A DNA stretch of 64,000 nucleotides, taken from Oscillatoria sp. FACHB-1407. Lineage in GTDB: Bacteria > Cyanobacteriota > Cyanobacteriia > Elainellales > Elainellaceae. Numbering within the stretch: the stretch's first letter is position 1; each line of letters starts with the position of its first letter. The notes beneath the pieces were generated by a model. It did not search any database. It had not been told where the DNA came from and saw nothing but the letters and a program-made list of their open reading frames with translations. Shown here one piece after another: positions 35,637 to 46,338 of this stretch. The stretch is from contig NZ_JACJSA010000002.1 in the NCBI RefSeq assembly GCF_014697545.1, positions 1 through 64,000 on the forward strand. The letters are read 5' to 3'. The position numbers were made by a program, and so were the translations under genes.

Positions 35637-38200
35637 GCTCTGACTAAATCGATGTCACCCTTTTCATACTCCTGTTCTTGATCGACAAATTCTTGCACAT
35701 AGGCTCGGTATTCGCGGAGTGTTTCATCGACCCAACCGCGATCGTTGCTATCGGCAAATAGGTGTACCATCGGTTCGCTGGCATCCGGCAAAACTAACAG
35801 CCAACTATCGTGACGCGGATTCAGAATTTTGACGCCATCAATGAGTTCCAGATGTTCTGAGGAGTGGGTTTCAACCAGTCGCCGCATCAATGCGCCTTTG
35901 ACCGTCCAGGGGCAGCGCACCGAAAGGGTTTTGTGGCAGACGCGCGGCAATTCAGCCCGGATCTGACCCAGGGTACGGCGATTATTTCCGATCTCGTCGT
36001 AGCTTTGCACTGTCAGCATTTCAATTAACTTAGCAATGCAAAACATGGCATCAAATCCGGGATGCAACTGCGGGAAGATAAAGCCCATATCTCCACTGCC
36101 GCCAAGCACTACGTCACTATTGGTATGGCAAGCCTCCATCAGAGCTGTGGGGTTAGCTTTGGTGCGAATGACTCGACCATCGTGGCGATGAGCAATCTTT
36201 TCGATCGCATTGGAGGTGTTTACCGGAACGACAATCGTGCCTCTGGGGTGTTCGGTCAAGATGAGGTGAGTCATCAACGCCGTTAGCATTTCACCCCGAA
36301 TGGCACTCCCTGATTCGTCTACAAGAATCAACTGCTCACCATTGGCGGAGACCTGCACGCCAAAACTTGCCTTGAGTGCCTCAACGACGTGCCCCAACTG
36401 GTTTAATAACACTTCGCGATCGGCGGGAGAGGGAATCGTTTGACTCAGACTGGCGTTGAGGACAACCGCATCACAGCCAAACTTTGCTAACAACAGCGGC
36501 AAGACCGCTCCAGAAACCGCATAGGCGTAGTCAATCACAACCTTCGATTTGGTATTGCGTACCGCATCGACTCTCAGATGCCGTTCAAAAATCGCACTGT
36601 AAATGTCAGTGGCTTGAGAGACATAGTTGACGTTACCAATTTCTTGGATTTGAGCGCGACGAAAATCTTCTTTAAAGTAAGCCCCTTCAATTTTCTTTTC
36701 GCGTGCTTTGGAAAGGTTGATGCCTTTGTGGTCGAAGAATTCGATCAGAATGTGATCCGATCGCTCTGGGTGGATGCGGACGTGAATGCCGCCAACAACG
36801 GGTAATGTAGGCACAACGGCACGAGCAACGGGAATCGAAGCCGCCTCAAGATTGTGGATGTGGATGCCGACGGACATCAAGCCTGCGATGAGCGATCGCG
36901 ACACCATGCGAGAGATGCTGCGTTGGTCACGAGAAACGGTCACATGAGAGCCGGGTTTCAACGTTGAACCAAAAGCGGCTCCCAACCGCACTGCAAACTC
37001 TGGGGTGATGTCAACATTCGCCAGACCAGAGACTCCCCGTTGCCCAAACAGGTTGCGATGAGCCGCGTGTCCCCAGATCAGATTCATATTGAGGATGGCA
37101 CCCGGTTCAATCTTTTTGCTGGGCCAGATGCGGACATCGGGATTGATCAGGGCTTCCTCGCCAATCACCGATAGGGAGCCGACGATCGCCCCTTCCAGTA
37201 CATGGGCACGGCGATCGACCCGCGTGCCACGAGCGGCAACACAGGCCCGCAGGTGAACCTCTTCGCCGATGATCACGCCATTCCAAATGATCGGGCGTTT
37301 AAGGTCGGCGTCTGCTCCAATCGTGACATTATCGCCAATCACCGTACCCGATTCGATCTCCACACGAGCACCGACACGGCAGTTGTTGCCAATGATCGCC
37401 GGAGTTTCAATTCGAGCCGTGGGGTCAATGTGGGTATTTTGCCCAACCCATAAACCGGGCGATCGCTCCTCATATTGCACATTGAGATTGACGCGCCGAT
37501 GCAACGCGGCGTAGTGTGCCTCCCGGTAAGCATCCAGGTGTCCCACATCGCACCAATACCCATCGGCGACATAGCCATACATCGGCTCATTCTTTTCTAA
37601 CAAGAGAGGAAATAGATCTTTAGAAAAATCTGATTCTTGATCAAAAGGTAAGTACTCTAATACTTCTGGTTCGAGAATATAAGTGCCTGTATTGACGGTA
37701 TCGGAGAAAATTTCGCTGCTCGATGGTTTCTCTAAAAAGCGACGAATGCGATAGTTTTCATCTGTAATTACAACCCCAAACTCCAGCGGATTGGGGACAT
37801 GGGTTAAAATCAACGTTGCTTTGGACTGCTTTTGCTTATGAAATCGAATCGCAGCACTGAGGTCAAAATCGGTAATGCTGTCGCCACTAATCACTAAAAA
37901 TGTCTCGTCAAGCAACTCAGCTACATTTTTGACACACCCTGCTGTTCCTAAAGGCTGATCTTCCTCAACGGCATAGGTGATCTGCACACCAAAATTGTTG
38001 CCATCTTGAAAATAATCCCGCATGACATCGGGCAAATAATGCAGGGTTGCGATGATTTCAGTGATATGGTGCCGTTTGAGCAGATTAATAATGTGCTCAG
38101 CAATGGGGCGATTGAGGATAGGCACCATTGGTTTTGGCAGGTCACAGGTGAGCGGTCTAAGCCGTGTGCCTGAGCCTCCAGCCATCAACACTGCACGCAT
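35633..38200 (-). CDS. Sugar nucleotidyltransferase-phosphomannomutase-like fusion (mannose-1-phosphate guanylyltransferase type)
   Basis: 855 residues. 1-240: nucleotidyltransferase with [20 protein letters not shown]. 250-380: left-handed beta-helix hexapeptide repeats ([20 protein letters not shown]). 385-855: a phosphohexomutase-like region. In the latter the catalytic-Ser loop TASHNP is missing; the equivalent stretch reads [14 protein letters not shown], so the mutase is probably inactive and may be regulatory. The protein is a likely GDP-mannose or related NDP-sugar former for envelope polysaccharide. Its last codon falls at a family-B repeat. Confidence 0.85.
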   Translation of the reverse strand: MRAVLMAGGSGTRLRPLTCDLPKPMVPILNRPIAEHIINLLKRHHITEIIATLHYLPDVMRDYFQDGNNFGVQITYAVEEDQPLGTAGCVKNVAELLDETFLVISGDSITDFDLSAAIRFHKQKQSKATLILTHVPNPLEFGVVITDENYRIRRFLEKPSSSEIFSDTVNTGTYILEPEVLEYLPFDQESDFSKDLFPLLLEKNEPMYGYVADGYWCDVGHLDAYREAHYAALHRRVNLNVQYEERSPGLWVGQNTHIDPTARIETPAIIGNNCRVGARVEIESGTVIGDNVTIGADADLKRPIIWNGVIIGEEVHLRACVAARGTRVDRRAHVLEGAIVGSLSVIGEEALINPDVRIWPSKKIEPGAILNMNLIWGHAAHRNLFGQRGVSGLANVDITPEFAVRLGAAFGSTLKPGSHVTVSRDQRSISRMVSRSLIAGLMSVGIHIHNLEAASIPVARAVVPTLPVVGGIHVRIHPERSDHILIEFFDHKGINLSKAREKKIEGAYFKEDFRRAQIQEIGNVNYVSQATDIYSAIFERHLRVDAVRNTKSKVVIDYAYAVSGAVLPLLLAKFGCDAVVLNASLSQTIPSPADREVLLNQLGHVVEALKASFGVQVSANGEQLILVDESGSAIRGEMLTALMTHLILTEHPRGTIVVPVNTSNAIEKIAHRHDGRVIRTKANPTALMEACHTNSDVVLGGSGDMGFIFPQLHPGFDAMFCIAKLIEMLTVQSYDEIGNNRRTLGQIRAELPRVCHKTLSVRCPWTVKGALMRRLVETHSSEHLELIDGVKILNPRHDSWLLVLPDASEPMVHLFADSNDRGWVDETLREYRAYVQEFVDQEQEYEKGDIDLVRA

Positions 38201-38448
38201 ACATTCTCCTTACGATTAGCCATCTTCTTTTAAGGTAGTGGCATTAAACGGGATTGGGTGGTCAACGGCTTTCGGTATCCGTGTCAGGCGCGATCCCATC
38301 CCTCTTCAGGATCGTAACGACATCCAGGTGGATTTGGAACAGGTTATTAAACATACTTTGAGGTTTGGCAAGATTTCCGTCGGCTATCCTACACTTGAGT
38401 AACAATGCAAGCGCATTAATTGTGTAAGGCGAATTAGGAGAGACGATT

Positions 38449-38628
38449 GTGACTTTGTTAGGTTTACTTCTTCTAGGAGTCTATGCGGGTGGAATTTGGA
38501 AGTTTTGGACTGGATTTCATCGGACAAACTTTAGCCAGGGCAAGCTGTATCTGTCCCTGATGTGGCCTGTTTTGTTGATCGCCAATCGGTCGTATCGACA
38601 AAACTTTAATCGAGCACTAAAAGGTTAA
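38449..38628 (+). CDS. Short one-helix membrane protein
   Basis: 59 residues, GTG start with AGGAG 9 nt upstream. Sequence begins with a hydrophobic helix (LLGLLLLGVYAGGIWKFW), then a short basic tail with LSLMWPVLLIANRSYRQNF. Not recognised by me, but codon usage, the good ribosome-binding site and the stop 27 nt before the next gene's ATG on the same strand support a real gene, translated with the methyltransferase. Confidence 0.6.
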   Translation: MTLLGLLLLGVYAGGIWKFWTGFHRTNFSQGKLYLSLMWPVLLIANRSYRQNFNRALKG

Positions 38629-38655
38629 GACCCAGAGATCTGAGGAGCGATCGCA

Positions 38656-39375
38656 ATGGTTGGACGACAAGCAAATCTGTCTGGTTTTTTGGGCGATCGC
38701 TCCGAAGATTGGCAAGCACGAATAAACACAGTTGCCCAACGGTTTAACCGGGAGTACCGACGGGAACCCTTTGAGTTGCCCGCCGAAGTTGAAGATATGC
38801 CAATCTATCGAGAGTGGGCATCGGGGGCACTGGCAGCCCGGATTGCCTCTCCATTTTGGGAAATCTCTAAACCCTTAAAACAGCAACGTTGCCTGGATGT
38901 GGGCTGTGGGGTCAGCTTTTTGATCTATCCCTGGCGTGAGTGGGATGCCTTTTTTTACGGGCAAGATGTCAGCACAATGGCACGCGATACGTTAAATGCT
39001 CGTGGTCCTCAGTTGAACTCGAAGCTATTTAAGGGGGTTCAACTAGGGGCGGCACATGAATTGAAGTATGACGTCAACCAGTTTGATCAGGTTATTGCCA
39101 CAGGGTTTAGTTGTTACTATCCTTTGAGCTACTGGCAGTTGGTCTTAGCAGAGGTCAAGCGAGTCCTAAAACCCGATGGGGTGTTTGTTTTTGATGTGTT
39201 AAGCCCAGAGGCTCCGGATGCAGAGAATTGGGCCATTTTAGAGACTTATCTGGGCGCAGAAGTGTTTTTGGAGTCGTTGTCAGAATGGCAGACCCTGCTA
39301 CAGTCTGCCCGTGCCAAAGTCGTCAAAACCCTCCCAGGGGAACTGTTTCAACTCTATAAAGTGAAATTTGTGTAG
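38656..39375 (+). CDS. Class I SAM-dependent methyltransferase
   Basis: 239 residues. Motif I is CLDVGCGVSFLIYPW; post-I acidic YGQDVS; motif IV-like QVIATGFSCYYPL; then VKRVLKPDGVFVFDVL. The substrate is unknown. The ~70 residues before motif I (QRFNREYRREPFELPAEVED) are specific to this subfamily. Downstream of the one-helix protein gene and convergent with the YciI gene. Confidence 0.8.
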   Translation: MVGRQANLSGFLGDRSEDWQARINTVAQRFNREYRREPFELPAEVEDMPIYREWASGALAARIASPFWEISKPLKQQRCLDVGCGVSFLIYPWREWDAFFYGQDVSTMARDTLNARGPQLNSKLFKGVQLGAAHELKYDVNQFDQVIATGFSCYYPLSYWQLVLAEVKRVLKPDGVFVFDVLSPEAPDAENWAILETYLGAEVFLESLSEWQTLLQSARAKVVKTLPGELFQLYKVKFV

Positions 39376-39429
39376 TAGGAGGTTGGCATACCAACCTCCC
39401 ATAGCATTACGCTTCACTCAAACCATGAC

Positions 39430-39699
39430 TTAAATGGCTTGAATCCACTCCTTCACGTCATACTCTGTCCAAATCCCATTTTTCCAATAAGGGTCAGATT
39501 CGATGATTTGACGCACTGTGACCTCGTCTGCCGCTTCATAAATTCCGAAAACCTTGGTTAGATCCTGGGTTGGACCGATTGTAATTAACATCCCAGATTC
39601 TTTTTGCTCCTTCAAGCCATCCAGGTGCGCTTGACGAAAGGGTGCTCGCTTTTCGAGAACGTCATCACAGTAACTTCCCCACAAAATGTATTTCGGCAT
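39430..39699 (-). CDS. YciI-family protein
   Basis: 89 residues, ferredoxin-like YciI fold: YILWGSYCDDVLEKRAPFRQ, HLDGLKEQKESGMLITIGPT and the C-terminal IIESDPYWKNGIWTEYDVKE. Proteins of this family are proposed hydrolases or dehydrochlorinase relatives with an active-site His-Asp pair (AHLDGLK). It begins 17 nt after pheT and is probably in its operon. Confidence 0.88.
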   Translation of the reverse strand: MPKYILWGSYCDDVLEKRAPFRQAHLDGLKEQKESGMLITIGPTQDLTKVFGIYEAADEVTVRQIIESDPYWKNGIWTEYDVKEWIQAI

Positions 39700-39716
39700 A
39701 GTGTCTACCAGTTGAA

Positions 39717-42200
39717 TTAACTTCTGAGGCTGACCTGGAACTTCTCTTCCAGGGTTTCACGTACTTTCTGGTGAACAGGTTCGATGTCCTCGTCGGTGAG
39801 GGTGCGATCGCCCGCCCGATACACCAGACGAAACGCGAGACTGCGCTTGCCCTCTGGGACATTCTCACCCCGATATTCATCAAATAGCTCAACCGACTCC
39901 AGCAAAGAACCTGCGGCTTGTTTGACCGATCGCTCAATCTCAGCCACGGAGAATTGAACAGGAACAAAGAAGGCAATATCCCGGTCAGACGCAGGATAGG
40001 CAGAATAGAGCTTGAAGGTTGGGGTCAGGCTCTCCTCGGTTGCCATCTGGTCGAGCATGATTTCCAGATGCAACTCAAAGGCATAGATCTCATTTGGAAG
40101 CCCCCGTTCCTGCCGTAATTGAGGGTGCAACTGCCCAAAGGTGCCCAGGCGTTTACCACCGAGCCAGAGGGATGCGGTTCGTTCGGGGTGTAACAGAGAA
40201 TTGCGGCGATCAGGCTGATATTCCACCACCAGACCCAACCGATCAAATACGCTTTCGAGGAGTCCCTTCGCCTCAAACCAGGTCATCGGCTTTTCACGCC
40301 CTGCCTGCACCCACCGTCCGCGACGAGAATCACCGCCCATAATTCCGGCGATCATGTCGGTTTCGTTCAAGCCCTCCTCATCACTCCAAAAGACTCGCCC
40401 GATTTCAAAGGCACTGAGTGCACCATTGCCTTGTTCCAGGTTGTACTGGAAGGCATCGATCAATCCGGTTAGTAACTCAGAGCGCAACGCAGAGTATTCC
40501 GTAAAAAGGGGATTGCTGAGAACAATCTGGTTAGCTTGTCCAGGTTTGACCAGAGAGTAGTGAATTACCTCGGTCAGCCCGATCGCCCGGAGAGCAGCAT
40601 GAATCTTGCGGGTCAAAGCTTGCTCAATAGAGAGATAACCCGCTTCGGTCTTGTTAGGCAGGGTGTCCGAAAAGCTGTTGAAGCCATAAAGCCGAGCTAC
40701 TTCTTCAATCAGGTCAATTTCACGCTCCAAGTCCCGATAGCGGTAAGGCGGAATGTTGACGTTCCACACGCCTTCCTCAACTGCTGTCAGTTGGCACCCC
40801 AAAGCCGTAAGTACTCGTTCTACATCTTCCGCTTGCAGTTCACCAATGTCATCTTCAGCTAAGGGTTTAGAGCCGTTGTTAGACGGATCGGAATTGAGAT
40901 TAATTGGTCCTAACACCTGATTAATTCGGTCAAGCCGCAGCCCAATCGTACGGGTAGCAGTGGTTTGCTCAGACCGGGTATCGGCGATCGCCTGGGTCTT
41001 GATCGTGCCTCCGGCAATTTCGGTGATCAGCTGTAGTGCCCGATTACAGGCGATCGCCAACTCTGCCGGATTGACTCCCCGTTCATAGCGGGCAGAAGCT
41101 TCTGTACGGATGCCTTGAGCGCGTGCCGAGCGACGAATCGCTCCAGAGTCAAACAGGGCTGCCTCCAGCATCAAGTTCTGAGTTTCAGCGTGAACCTCTG
41201 TTTCTTCACCACCCATTACCCCTGCTAAAGCAACCGGTTTGTCATTAGCAGTGATTAACAAAGTCTGCTCGGTTAGTGTGCGTTTCTGGCTGTCTAACGT
41301 CGTCAAACCCTCACCTGCACGCGCAAGGCGAACCCCGATTGTCAGGGTTGAGGTTGCATCTCCATCGATAACGCTCAATAGGCGATCGCGATCAAAGGCG
41401 TGTAGCGGCTGCCCCCATTCCAACAACACATAGTTGGTCACATCTACCACATTATTAATCGGGCGAGTTCCAGCCGATTGCAGGCGTTGTTGCAACCACA
41501 GGGGCGAAGGGGCGATCGCCACCTGCTCCACCACGGTACCGATATAAATTGGGCAGGCAGTCGGCTCACCAATGCGTAGAGCCAACTCTTCAGGATTCGT
41601 CTCTATCTTAAAGTCAGGAATTTGGGGAAGTTTCAGACGCGCTCCTGTGAGAGCCGCAACTTCTCTGGCGATCCCAACCATGCTGAGAGCGTCTGCCCGG
41701 TTTGCCGTTGAGGTCAAATCCAGGATCACATCATCCAACCCTAAAAGCGGACGTGCATCGCTGCCCAGAGTCAGACTATCTTGAGCAAAAATGTGGATAC
41801 CTTCCGATTCCTTCGCCAGACCCACCTCCGCCAAGGAACAGATCATGCCCTCTGAAGCAACATTTCGCAGCTTGCGCGGACGAATCGTGAGATCGATTTT
41901 GGGCAGGTAGGTGCCAATTGTGGCGACAGGCACATAGATATCGGCTCTGACATTAGATGCGCCGCAAACAATTGTGGAGGGAGCCTCTCCCCCAATATCG
42001 ACCTGGCATACGTTGAGCTTGTCGGCATTGGGATGGGGTTGGCACTCTAAGACTCTGCCGACCACGACTCCATCTGCCCAAGTGCGTCGATCTTCGATGT
42101 CTTCTACCTCAAACCCAGCCATTGTTAAGGTGTCTGCCAACTCCTCCGGAGTCATTGTGAAATCAACTAGTTCTTGCAGCCAGTTCAATGAAATACGCAT
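39717..42200 (-). CDS. pheT: Phenylalanyl-tRNA synthetase beta subunit
   Basis: 827 residues. In order: EMAP/tRNA-binding domain (~40-150), B3/B4 editing domain, B5 ([20 protein letters not shown]), catalytic-like core ([20 protein letters not shown]) and C-terminal FDX-ACB domain ([18 protein letters not shown]). Works as an alpha2-beta2 enzyme; pheS is not in the window. Starts [20 protein letters not shown]. Confidence 0.95.
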   Translation of the reverse strand: MRISLNWLQELVDFTMTPEELADTLTMAGFEVEDIEDRRTWADGVVVGRVLECQPHPNADKLNVCQVDIGGEAPSTIVCGASNVRADIYVPVATIGTYLPKIDLTIRPRKLRNVASEGMICSLAEVGLAKESEGIHIFAQDSLTLGSDARPLLGLDDVILDLTSTANRADALSMVGIAREVAALTGARLKLPQIPDFKIETNPEELALRIGEPTACPIYIGTVVEQVAIAPSPLWLQQRLQSAGTRPINNVVDVTNYVLLEWGQPLHAFDRDRLLSVIDGDATSTLTIGVRLARAGEGLTTLDSQKRTLTEQTLLITANDKPVALAGVMGGEETEVHAETQNLMLEAALFDSGAIRRSARAQGIRTEASARYERGVNPAELAIACNRALQLITEIAGGTIKTQAIADTRSEQTTATRTIGLRLDRINQVLGPINLNSDPSNNGSKPLAEDDIGELQAEDVERVLTALGCQLTAVEEGVWNVNIPPYRYRDLEREIDLIEEVARLYGFNSFSDTLPNKTEAGYLSIEQALTRKIHAALRAIGLTEVIHYSLVKPGQANQIVLSNPLFTEYSALRSELLTGLIDAFQYNLEQGNGALSAFEIGRVFWSDEEGLNETDMIAGIMGGDSRRGRWVQAGREKPMTWFEAKGLLESVFDRLGLVVEYQPDRRNSLLHPERTASLWLGGKRLGTFGQLHPQLRQERGLPNEIYAFELHLEIMLDQMATEESLTPTFKLYSAYPASDRDIAFFVPVQFSVAEIERSVKQAAGSLLESVELFDEYRGENVPEGKRSLAFRLVYRAGDRTLTDEDIEPVHQKVRETLEEKFQVSLRS

Positions 42201-42614
42201 TGCTTCTTCTTGTTTTTTCGCTGAGTCAACCTGAGAATAGAGATTGAGAGAGTGTTAGGGTGTATTAGCATTGCCTGTATCACGGTCTTGTGTGGACATG
42301 TCCTGCATGGCTCACATTTGCATGACAGTGAAGGCTCCCCTATTTTACCGCTCTCCTATGCGATAGCCGTGATGAGTTGCGTAAATCAGCCGGGGTCGGG
42401 GTGATATTTTTTTGTTTCTCAGGTGAAAAATTTTAGATTTTTGAGGGTGCTTCAAGCAAAATAGGGTTAACTTTAGCAACTCTTTAAGAGATTTCCAAAG
42501 AGAATGGTGCTTCAACCCCCCTTTGTTGGAAAGATAATGATATAGAGGTGTTAAGTCTAAAATTAGCTTTTAGAATTAGCGACACCTGGCGGTCAACCAA
42601 GCGAGCGATGCCGA
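42201..42614. other. 414-bp divergent intergenic region
   Basis: Between pheT and spkB, transcribed apart; both promoters are here. I see AT-rich segments (GATATTTTTTTGTTTCTCAG near 42402) but no clear promoter, palindrome or T-box (the latter would not be expected in cyanobacteria). Confidence 0.45.
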
Positions 42615-44231
42615 ATGAGCTACTGCTTAAATCCAGCCTGCCCAAATCCAGAAAACTTAGCCAATACCGAACTCTGTCAAGCGTGCGGTTCTCGATTGTT
42701 ATTGCGCGATCGCTACCGCATCATTCAGGCATTAGGTCAAGGTGGTTTTGGAGCGACGTTTTTGGCGCAGGATGAAGCCCTTCCCGGTGGTCCTTACTGT
42801 GTAATCAAACAACTGCGCCCAGCTGCGTCTTCATCGCACGTGCTACAGATGGCGCGAGATCTGTTTAAGCGAGAAGCCAAAACCCTCGGCAAGATCGGCA
42901 ATCATCCCCAAGTGCCTCGCCTGCTTGACTATTTTGAATTTAATCAAGAATTTTATCTAGTTCAGGAATATATTAGCGGTTCTACATTGCAACAAGAGGT
43001 GAAGCGATCGGGTCCCTTTAGCGAAGCTGGGGTAAAGCAGTTCCTCAGTGAAGTGCTACCCATGCTGCAATACATCCACTCACAGCAAGTCATTCACCGC
43101 GATATTAAACCTGCTAACCTGATTCGCCGTTCTCAAGACAAAAAATTAGTCCTGATCGACTTTGGTGCTGTCAAAGATCAAGTCAATCCGGTGCGGGCAG
43201 GTGCATCAGAACAAACCGCCTTGACTGCTTACGCGATCGGTACTCCCGGTTACGCCCCTCCAGAGCAGATGGCGATGCGCCCAGTCTATGCCAGCGACAT
43301 CTATGCATTGGGCGTAACCTGTATCTATTTATTGACAGGCAAATCTCCAAAAGATTTAGATTATGACCCGGCAACGGGTGAAATGCTGTGGCGAGAGCAA
43401 GTGCATATCACTGATCACTTTGCCTCAGTGCTCAAAAAGATGCTGGAAGTGTCAGTTCGCCACCGCTATCAAAACGCAGGCGAAGTCTTGCGAGCACTGG
43501 ATTTAGAGCCATATCTCGACAGTTTGGCTCAAAGCATGGTGACAAAACCCAGCCGAGGTCCCCAAACCAACGATTTTGGTCCCGTGAATTCGGGTGATCT
43601 GGGCGAACCCTCTTCTCCCTCGTCCCCATCGGCACGTATGGCAGCGGCAATTCGGGCACGGCAAGCCAAATCTGCGATGACGGATTCAACCGGACTACAA
43701 ACTACCGGAACCCGTCGCCGTATGGCGGTACCGAAGCCAACTTCTATGTCATCTGTAGAGCGAACCCGAGGTCCTGCTTCGAGTGGCTCTCCGACAGCCC
43801 CCAAACTGGGAGCAGATGAGGTACTAAACAGCTATGCAAAGGGTAAGCGAGATTTTACGTATCACGATCTCAGCTTGTTGAACTTGCAAAAGGCAACTCT
43901 GTCAGGGGCTAATTTCCACCAATCCAAACTACACAAAATCAACTTTCAGGGAGCCAATCTGTTTAGTGCAGATTTTGGTCGAGCCAGTCTGAGTCAGGCG
44001 GTGTTAAAAAACGCTAACCTTGCCAGAGCTTATCTCAGCCATGCTGATTTGCAGGGGGCTGACTTGCGGGGAGCGGATTTGAGTTACGCTTACCTCAGTA
44101 ATGCCAACCTGCGGGGGGCAAACCTGTGTGGGGCTGATCTGACTGGAGCAAAGGTAACGGATGAACAACTGTCAATGGCGCGCACCAATTGGGCAACAGT
44201 GCATCCAAGCGGTAAGCGAGGTTTGTGGTAA
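42615..44231 (+). CDS. spkB: Serine/threonine protein kinase with pentapeptide repeats, SpkB type
   Basis: 538 residues. Zinc-ribbon-like Cys cluster at the N-terminus (CLNPACPNPENLANTELCQA), kinase domain ~33-300 (LGQGGFGATFLAQD, VIKQL lysine, HRDIKPANLI, IDFGAVKD, GTPGYAPPEQ), Ser/Pro-rich linker, then ~20 pentapeptide repeats (A(D/N)LxGADL) at 410-525. This is the layout of Synechocystis SpkB, implicated in oxidative stress and motility. All catalytic residues are present. Overlaps the DUF3493 gene by one base (TAATG). Confidence 0.88.
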   Translation: MSYCLNPACPNPENLANTELCQACGSRLLLRDRYRIIQALGQGGFGATFLAQDEALPGGPYCVIKQLRPAASSSHVLQMARDLFKREAKTLGKIGNHPQVPRLLDYFEFNQEFYLVQEYISGSTLQQEVKRSGPFSEAGVKQFLSEVLPMLQYIHSQQVIHRDIKPANLIRRSQDKKLVLIDFGAVKDQVNPVRAGASEQTALTAYAIGTPGYAPPEQMAMRPVYASDIYALGVTCIYLLTGKSPKDLDYDPATGEMLWREQVHITDHFASVLKKMLEVSVRHRYQNAGEVLRALDLEPYLDSLAQSMVTKPSRGPQTNDFGPVNSGDLGEPSSPSSPSARMAAAIRARQAKSAMTDSTGLQTTGTRRRMAVPKPTSMSSVERTRGPASSGSPTAPKLGADEVLNSYAKGKRDFTYHDLSLLNLQKATLSGANFHQSKLHKINFQGANLFSADFGRASLSQAVLKNANLARAYLSHADLQGADLRGADLSYAYLSNANLRGANLCGADLTGAKVTDEQLSMARTNWATVHPSGKRGLW

Positions 44232-44515
44232 TGGCTGATCCAAAGGGGCAAGTGCGTTCTACTACCAAGTTGAGCAATGAGAAGTATGCCCGTCTCAGAA
44301 TGGAGGCAAAAGCACCCTATCGGGGACTACGGCAGTTTGTCTATATTGCCTTTGGTGCTTCTGGGTTTATTGGAGCCTTCATTTTTCTAGTACAACTCCT
44401 GGCAGGGCGAGATGTCGCTGGGGTTTTGCCAAACTTTGCGCTGCAAGTGGGAGTCGTTGCGTTGATGATCTGGCTGTTTCGACTGGAGCAAAAGGCAAAA
44501 CAGAAGGATCAATGA
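44231..44515 (+). CDS. DUF3493-like small membrane protein
   Basis: 94 residues from the ATG at 44231, which overlaps the kinase stop (TAATG). Two membrane helices: RQFVYIAFGASGFIGAFIFL and NFALQVGVVALMIWLFRLEQ, after a basic start (NEKYARLRMEAKAPYRGL). It fits DUF3493, a cyanobacterial/plastid family of unknown role. The overlap suggests it works with the kinase. Confidence 0.7.
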   Translation: MADPKGQVRSTTKLSNEKYARLRMEAKAPYRGLRQFVYIAFGASGFIGAFIFLVQLLAGRDVAGVLPNFALQVGVVALMIWLFRLEQKAKQKDQ

Positions 44516-44673
44516 AATCTCTATATTTAAAGATAATTTGCGTACGGGGATCAATCTTAAGAAAATCCAGAGAAAATCGAGAACTGCTAAAAAAACTGCC
44601 AGACTGAGAAAGCTTGAAACGGGATCAGCTTAGATAAAAATCCTGACTATAAATCCCTGTGAATACTAATGCG

Positions 44674-44710
44674 AAGTGCCAGAAACCTCTTTGTAGGGTC
44701 TGGCACTTTG
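44674..44710 (+). terminator. Intrinsic terminator-like hairpin
   Basis: Stem AAGTGCCAGA / TCTGGCACTT with an inner CCT/AGG pairing, about 160 nt after the DUF3493 stop. Only a short T-rich tail follows. Closes the spkB operon. Confidence 0.65.
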
Positions 44711-44779
44711 TATGAATGGGTTCTGTATTATTGACGAGCTTGATGGGGCTGGTTAGGATCGAGCGGACATTCATGATTT

Positions 44780-45217
44780 TTGCAACAACGTGTGAATCGG
44801 ACAGATGCGATCAGGCTGCTTGAGCAAGAGGGGTGGACAAGGGCAGATGCCATCCGAGCATTGGAAGGGGTAGATTTTAATCAAAGTCCTGATGAGTTAA
44901 CGATTCGTAGAGTAGTGTCGTTGTTTGCTGGACCTGAATTGATCAAACGCCAACGTCTTCAAGCTGCTCAAAAGGGGATGGTCACCAAGAAGACGAAGGA
45001 GATTGAGGGCAAAGAGCAGCAAGTGATTATGCTTGCTTCTGAAAAGCAGGAACTGGTTGAGGTCAATGATCAGCTCAAAAAAGACAACAAAGCCCTGAAG
45101 AATTTGATTGATCAAATTAAACTGAAGATTGCGATCGATGTGAAGAATTTGCTGCGTTATGAAGACAGCGAGATTCGGCGGGCTTTGGCAAAGTGGTTTA
45201 AGAGCACTCAGGGCTAA
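44780..45217 (+). CDS. Coiled-coil protein of the HNH cluster, unknown
   Basis: 145 residues if TTG at 44780 is used; a GTG at 44792 is possible. N-terminal helix pair (NRTDAIRLLEQEGWTRADAI) resembles a UBA/SAM-like or DNA-binding helical bundle, followed by a long coiled coil (~75-120, KQELVEVNDQLKKDNKALKN) and a helical end (YEDSEIRRALAKWFKSTQG). First of three genes on the same strand ending in an HNH nuclease. Function not recognised. Confidence 0.55.
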   Translation: MQQRVNRTDAIRLLEQEGWTRADAIRALEGVDFNQSPDELTIRRVVSLFAGPELIKRQRLQAAQKGMVTKKTKEIEGKEQQVIMLASEKQELVEVNDQLKKDNKALKNLIDQIKLKIAIDVKNLLRYEDSEIRRALAKWFKSTQG

Positions 45218-45229
45218 AGAGCTAGGTTG

Positions 45230-45655
45230 ATGGTCAATCAAAAGAGCAAGAAAAGAAATTTCAATGGGATGAGTTATCACGAGGTTCAACGTGCTAACTC
45301 AAATCGACGAGATAAGCTCCAAAAAGAAGACCAGAAGTGGCTCAAAGCCAATCATTTCAAAAATGTTGGCTGGGTTCATGTAATTAGCCTTTATGTAAAG
45401 ATTGATGAGTTTCTAGAACAGTATCACCTGGAAGAAACGAGTCTTGATGAACTTTTTTTAGAAGCCGATCGGATTGGGAATAAATATCAAACGGATGAGG
45501 AAATTGAGACATTTAATCAGCAACTGGCTAAAGAAGTGAGTGAGATTGAGGCAGAAATTGATCGGCAATTTCCAGATACAGAGATAGAAGTCGTTGATTT
45601 TAGTAGACAATCTGCCAACGCATCTCGTAAGACAGCTAAACCATCTAAGCGTTAG
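45230..45655 (+). CDS. Unknown charged protein of the HNH cluster
   Basis: 141 residues from the ATG at 45230, 12 nt after the previous stop. Highly charged: a basic head (SKKRNFNGMSYHEVQRANSN), a central YVKIDEFLEQYHLEETSLDE helix and an acidic helix with EVSEIEAEIDRQFPDTEIEV, then a basic tail. No family recognised. Its stop is 11 nt before the HNH gene, so the three are one operon. Confidence 0.55.
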   Translation: MVNQKSKKRNFNGMSYHEVQRANSNRRDKLQKEDQKWLKANHFKNVGWVHVISLYVKIDEFLEQYHLEETSLDELFLEADRIGNKYQTDEEIETFNQQLAKEVSEIEAEIDRQFPDTEIEVVDFSRQSANASRKTAKPSKR

Positions 45656-45666
45656 TTAGAACCAAT

Positions 45667-46116
45667 ATGAACTTTGATGGAAAAGATCTCAAAGATCTAT
45701 TTGCATTAGCAGACAAGGTTGGTAACAAGCGGTATCACAAACTCACTCAGCAGGATTTTGAGAATTATCGGAAATTTGACCATTGGCGATATGTCAATGG
45801 AGATTATGAGTGTGGAACAACCCAGGAAAGTAAAGATTGGGCAAATGAACATTCAGATTGGCACTGCCCCATTTGTGGCGATCGCTTTTCTGACAAGGGT
45901 GGTCGAACGATTGACCATAAGCTGCCGCGATCGCAATACCCCTGGCTATCAATGGACTTCAAGAATTTGTGGGTGATTTGCAGACCTTGTAATCAAGAGA
46001 AAGGGGAAATGCACTGGTTTGAGTATGAGCACCATATGTTGACGCATCGCCCTAATTTATATGAGGCGGTGAGAGCAATGCGTCCTACTCAACTGCTTCA
46101 GTCTCTCAGAAGTTAG
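45667..46116 (+). CDS. HNH endonuclease-domain protein
   Basis: 149 residues. The nuclease motif is clear: zinc-binding CPICG and CRPCNQEKG around GGRTIDHKLPRSQYPW (HNH-type DHxxP) and LWVICRPCN. The N-terminal ~60 residues (KVGNKRYHKLTQQDFENYRK) are a DNA- or protein-binding region. Could act in a restriction, homing or defence context; partner genes upstream are unknown. No intron or intein features are seen around it. Confidence 0.8.
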   Translation: MNFDGKDLKDLFALADKVGNKRYHKLTQQDFENYRKFDHWRYVNGDYECGTTQESKDWANEHSDWHCPICGDRFSDKGGRTIDHKLPRSQYPWLSMDFKNLWVICRPCNQEKGEMHWFEYEHHMLTHRPNLYEAVRAMRPTQLLQSLRS

Positions 46117-46260
46117 CCATCAAGTTTGGAGGGCTTTCAAGGTTCTTTTTCTAGAATTTCGTGGAGAGCGATCGCCAAAAACAAGAAGTTGGGATTCTCA
46201 AGGAACCCCAACCTTTGTTTCTCATACCGATTTAATGTTTGATTGTGGCAGATCACTGGG

Positions 46261-46287
46261 TAGGGGCGTTTCGCGAAACGCCCTTAC
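46261..46287. repeat. Palindromic repeat GGGGCGTTTCGCGAAACGCCC
   Basis: GGGCGTTTCGCGAAACGCCC is a perfect palindrome. Identical core at 58075-58100, relaxed copies at 914 and ~33774. Between convergent HNH and poly-Asp genes. Confidence 0.75.
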
Positions 46288-46338
46288 GAAATCATGTGCA
46301 GCGAAGCCAATTCAAATTGGTATCAGATCTAAGGCAGT

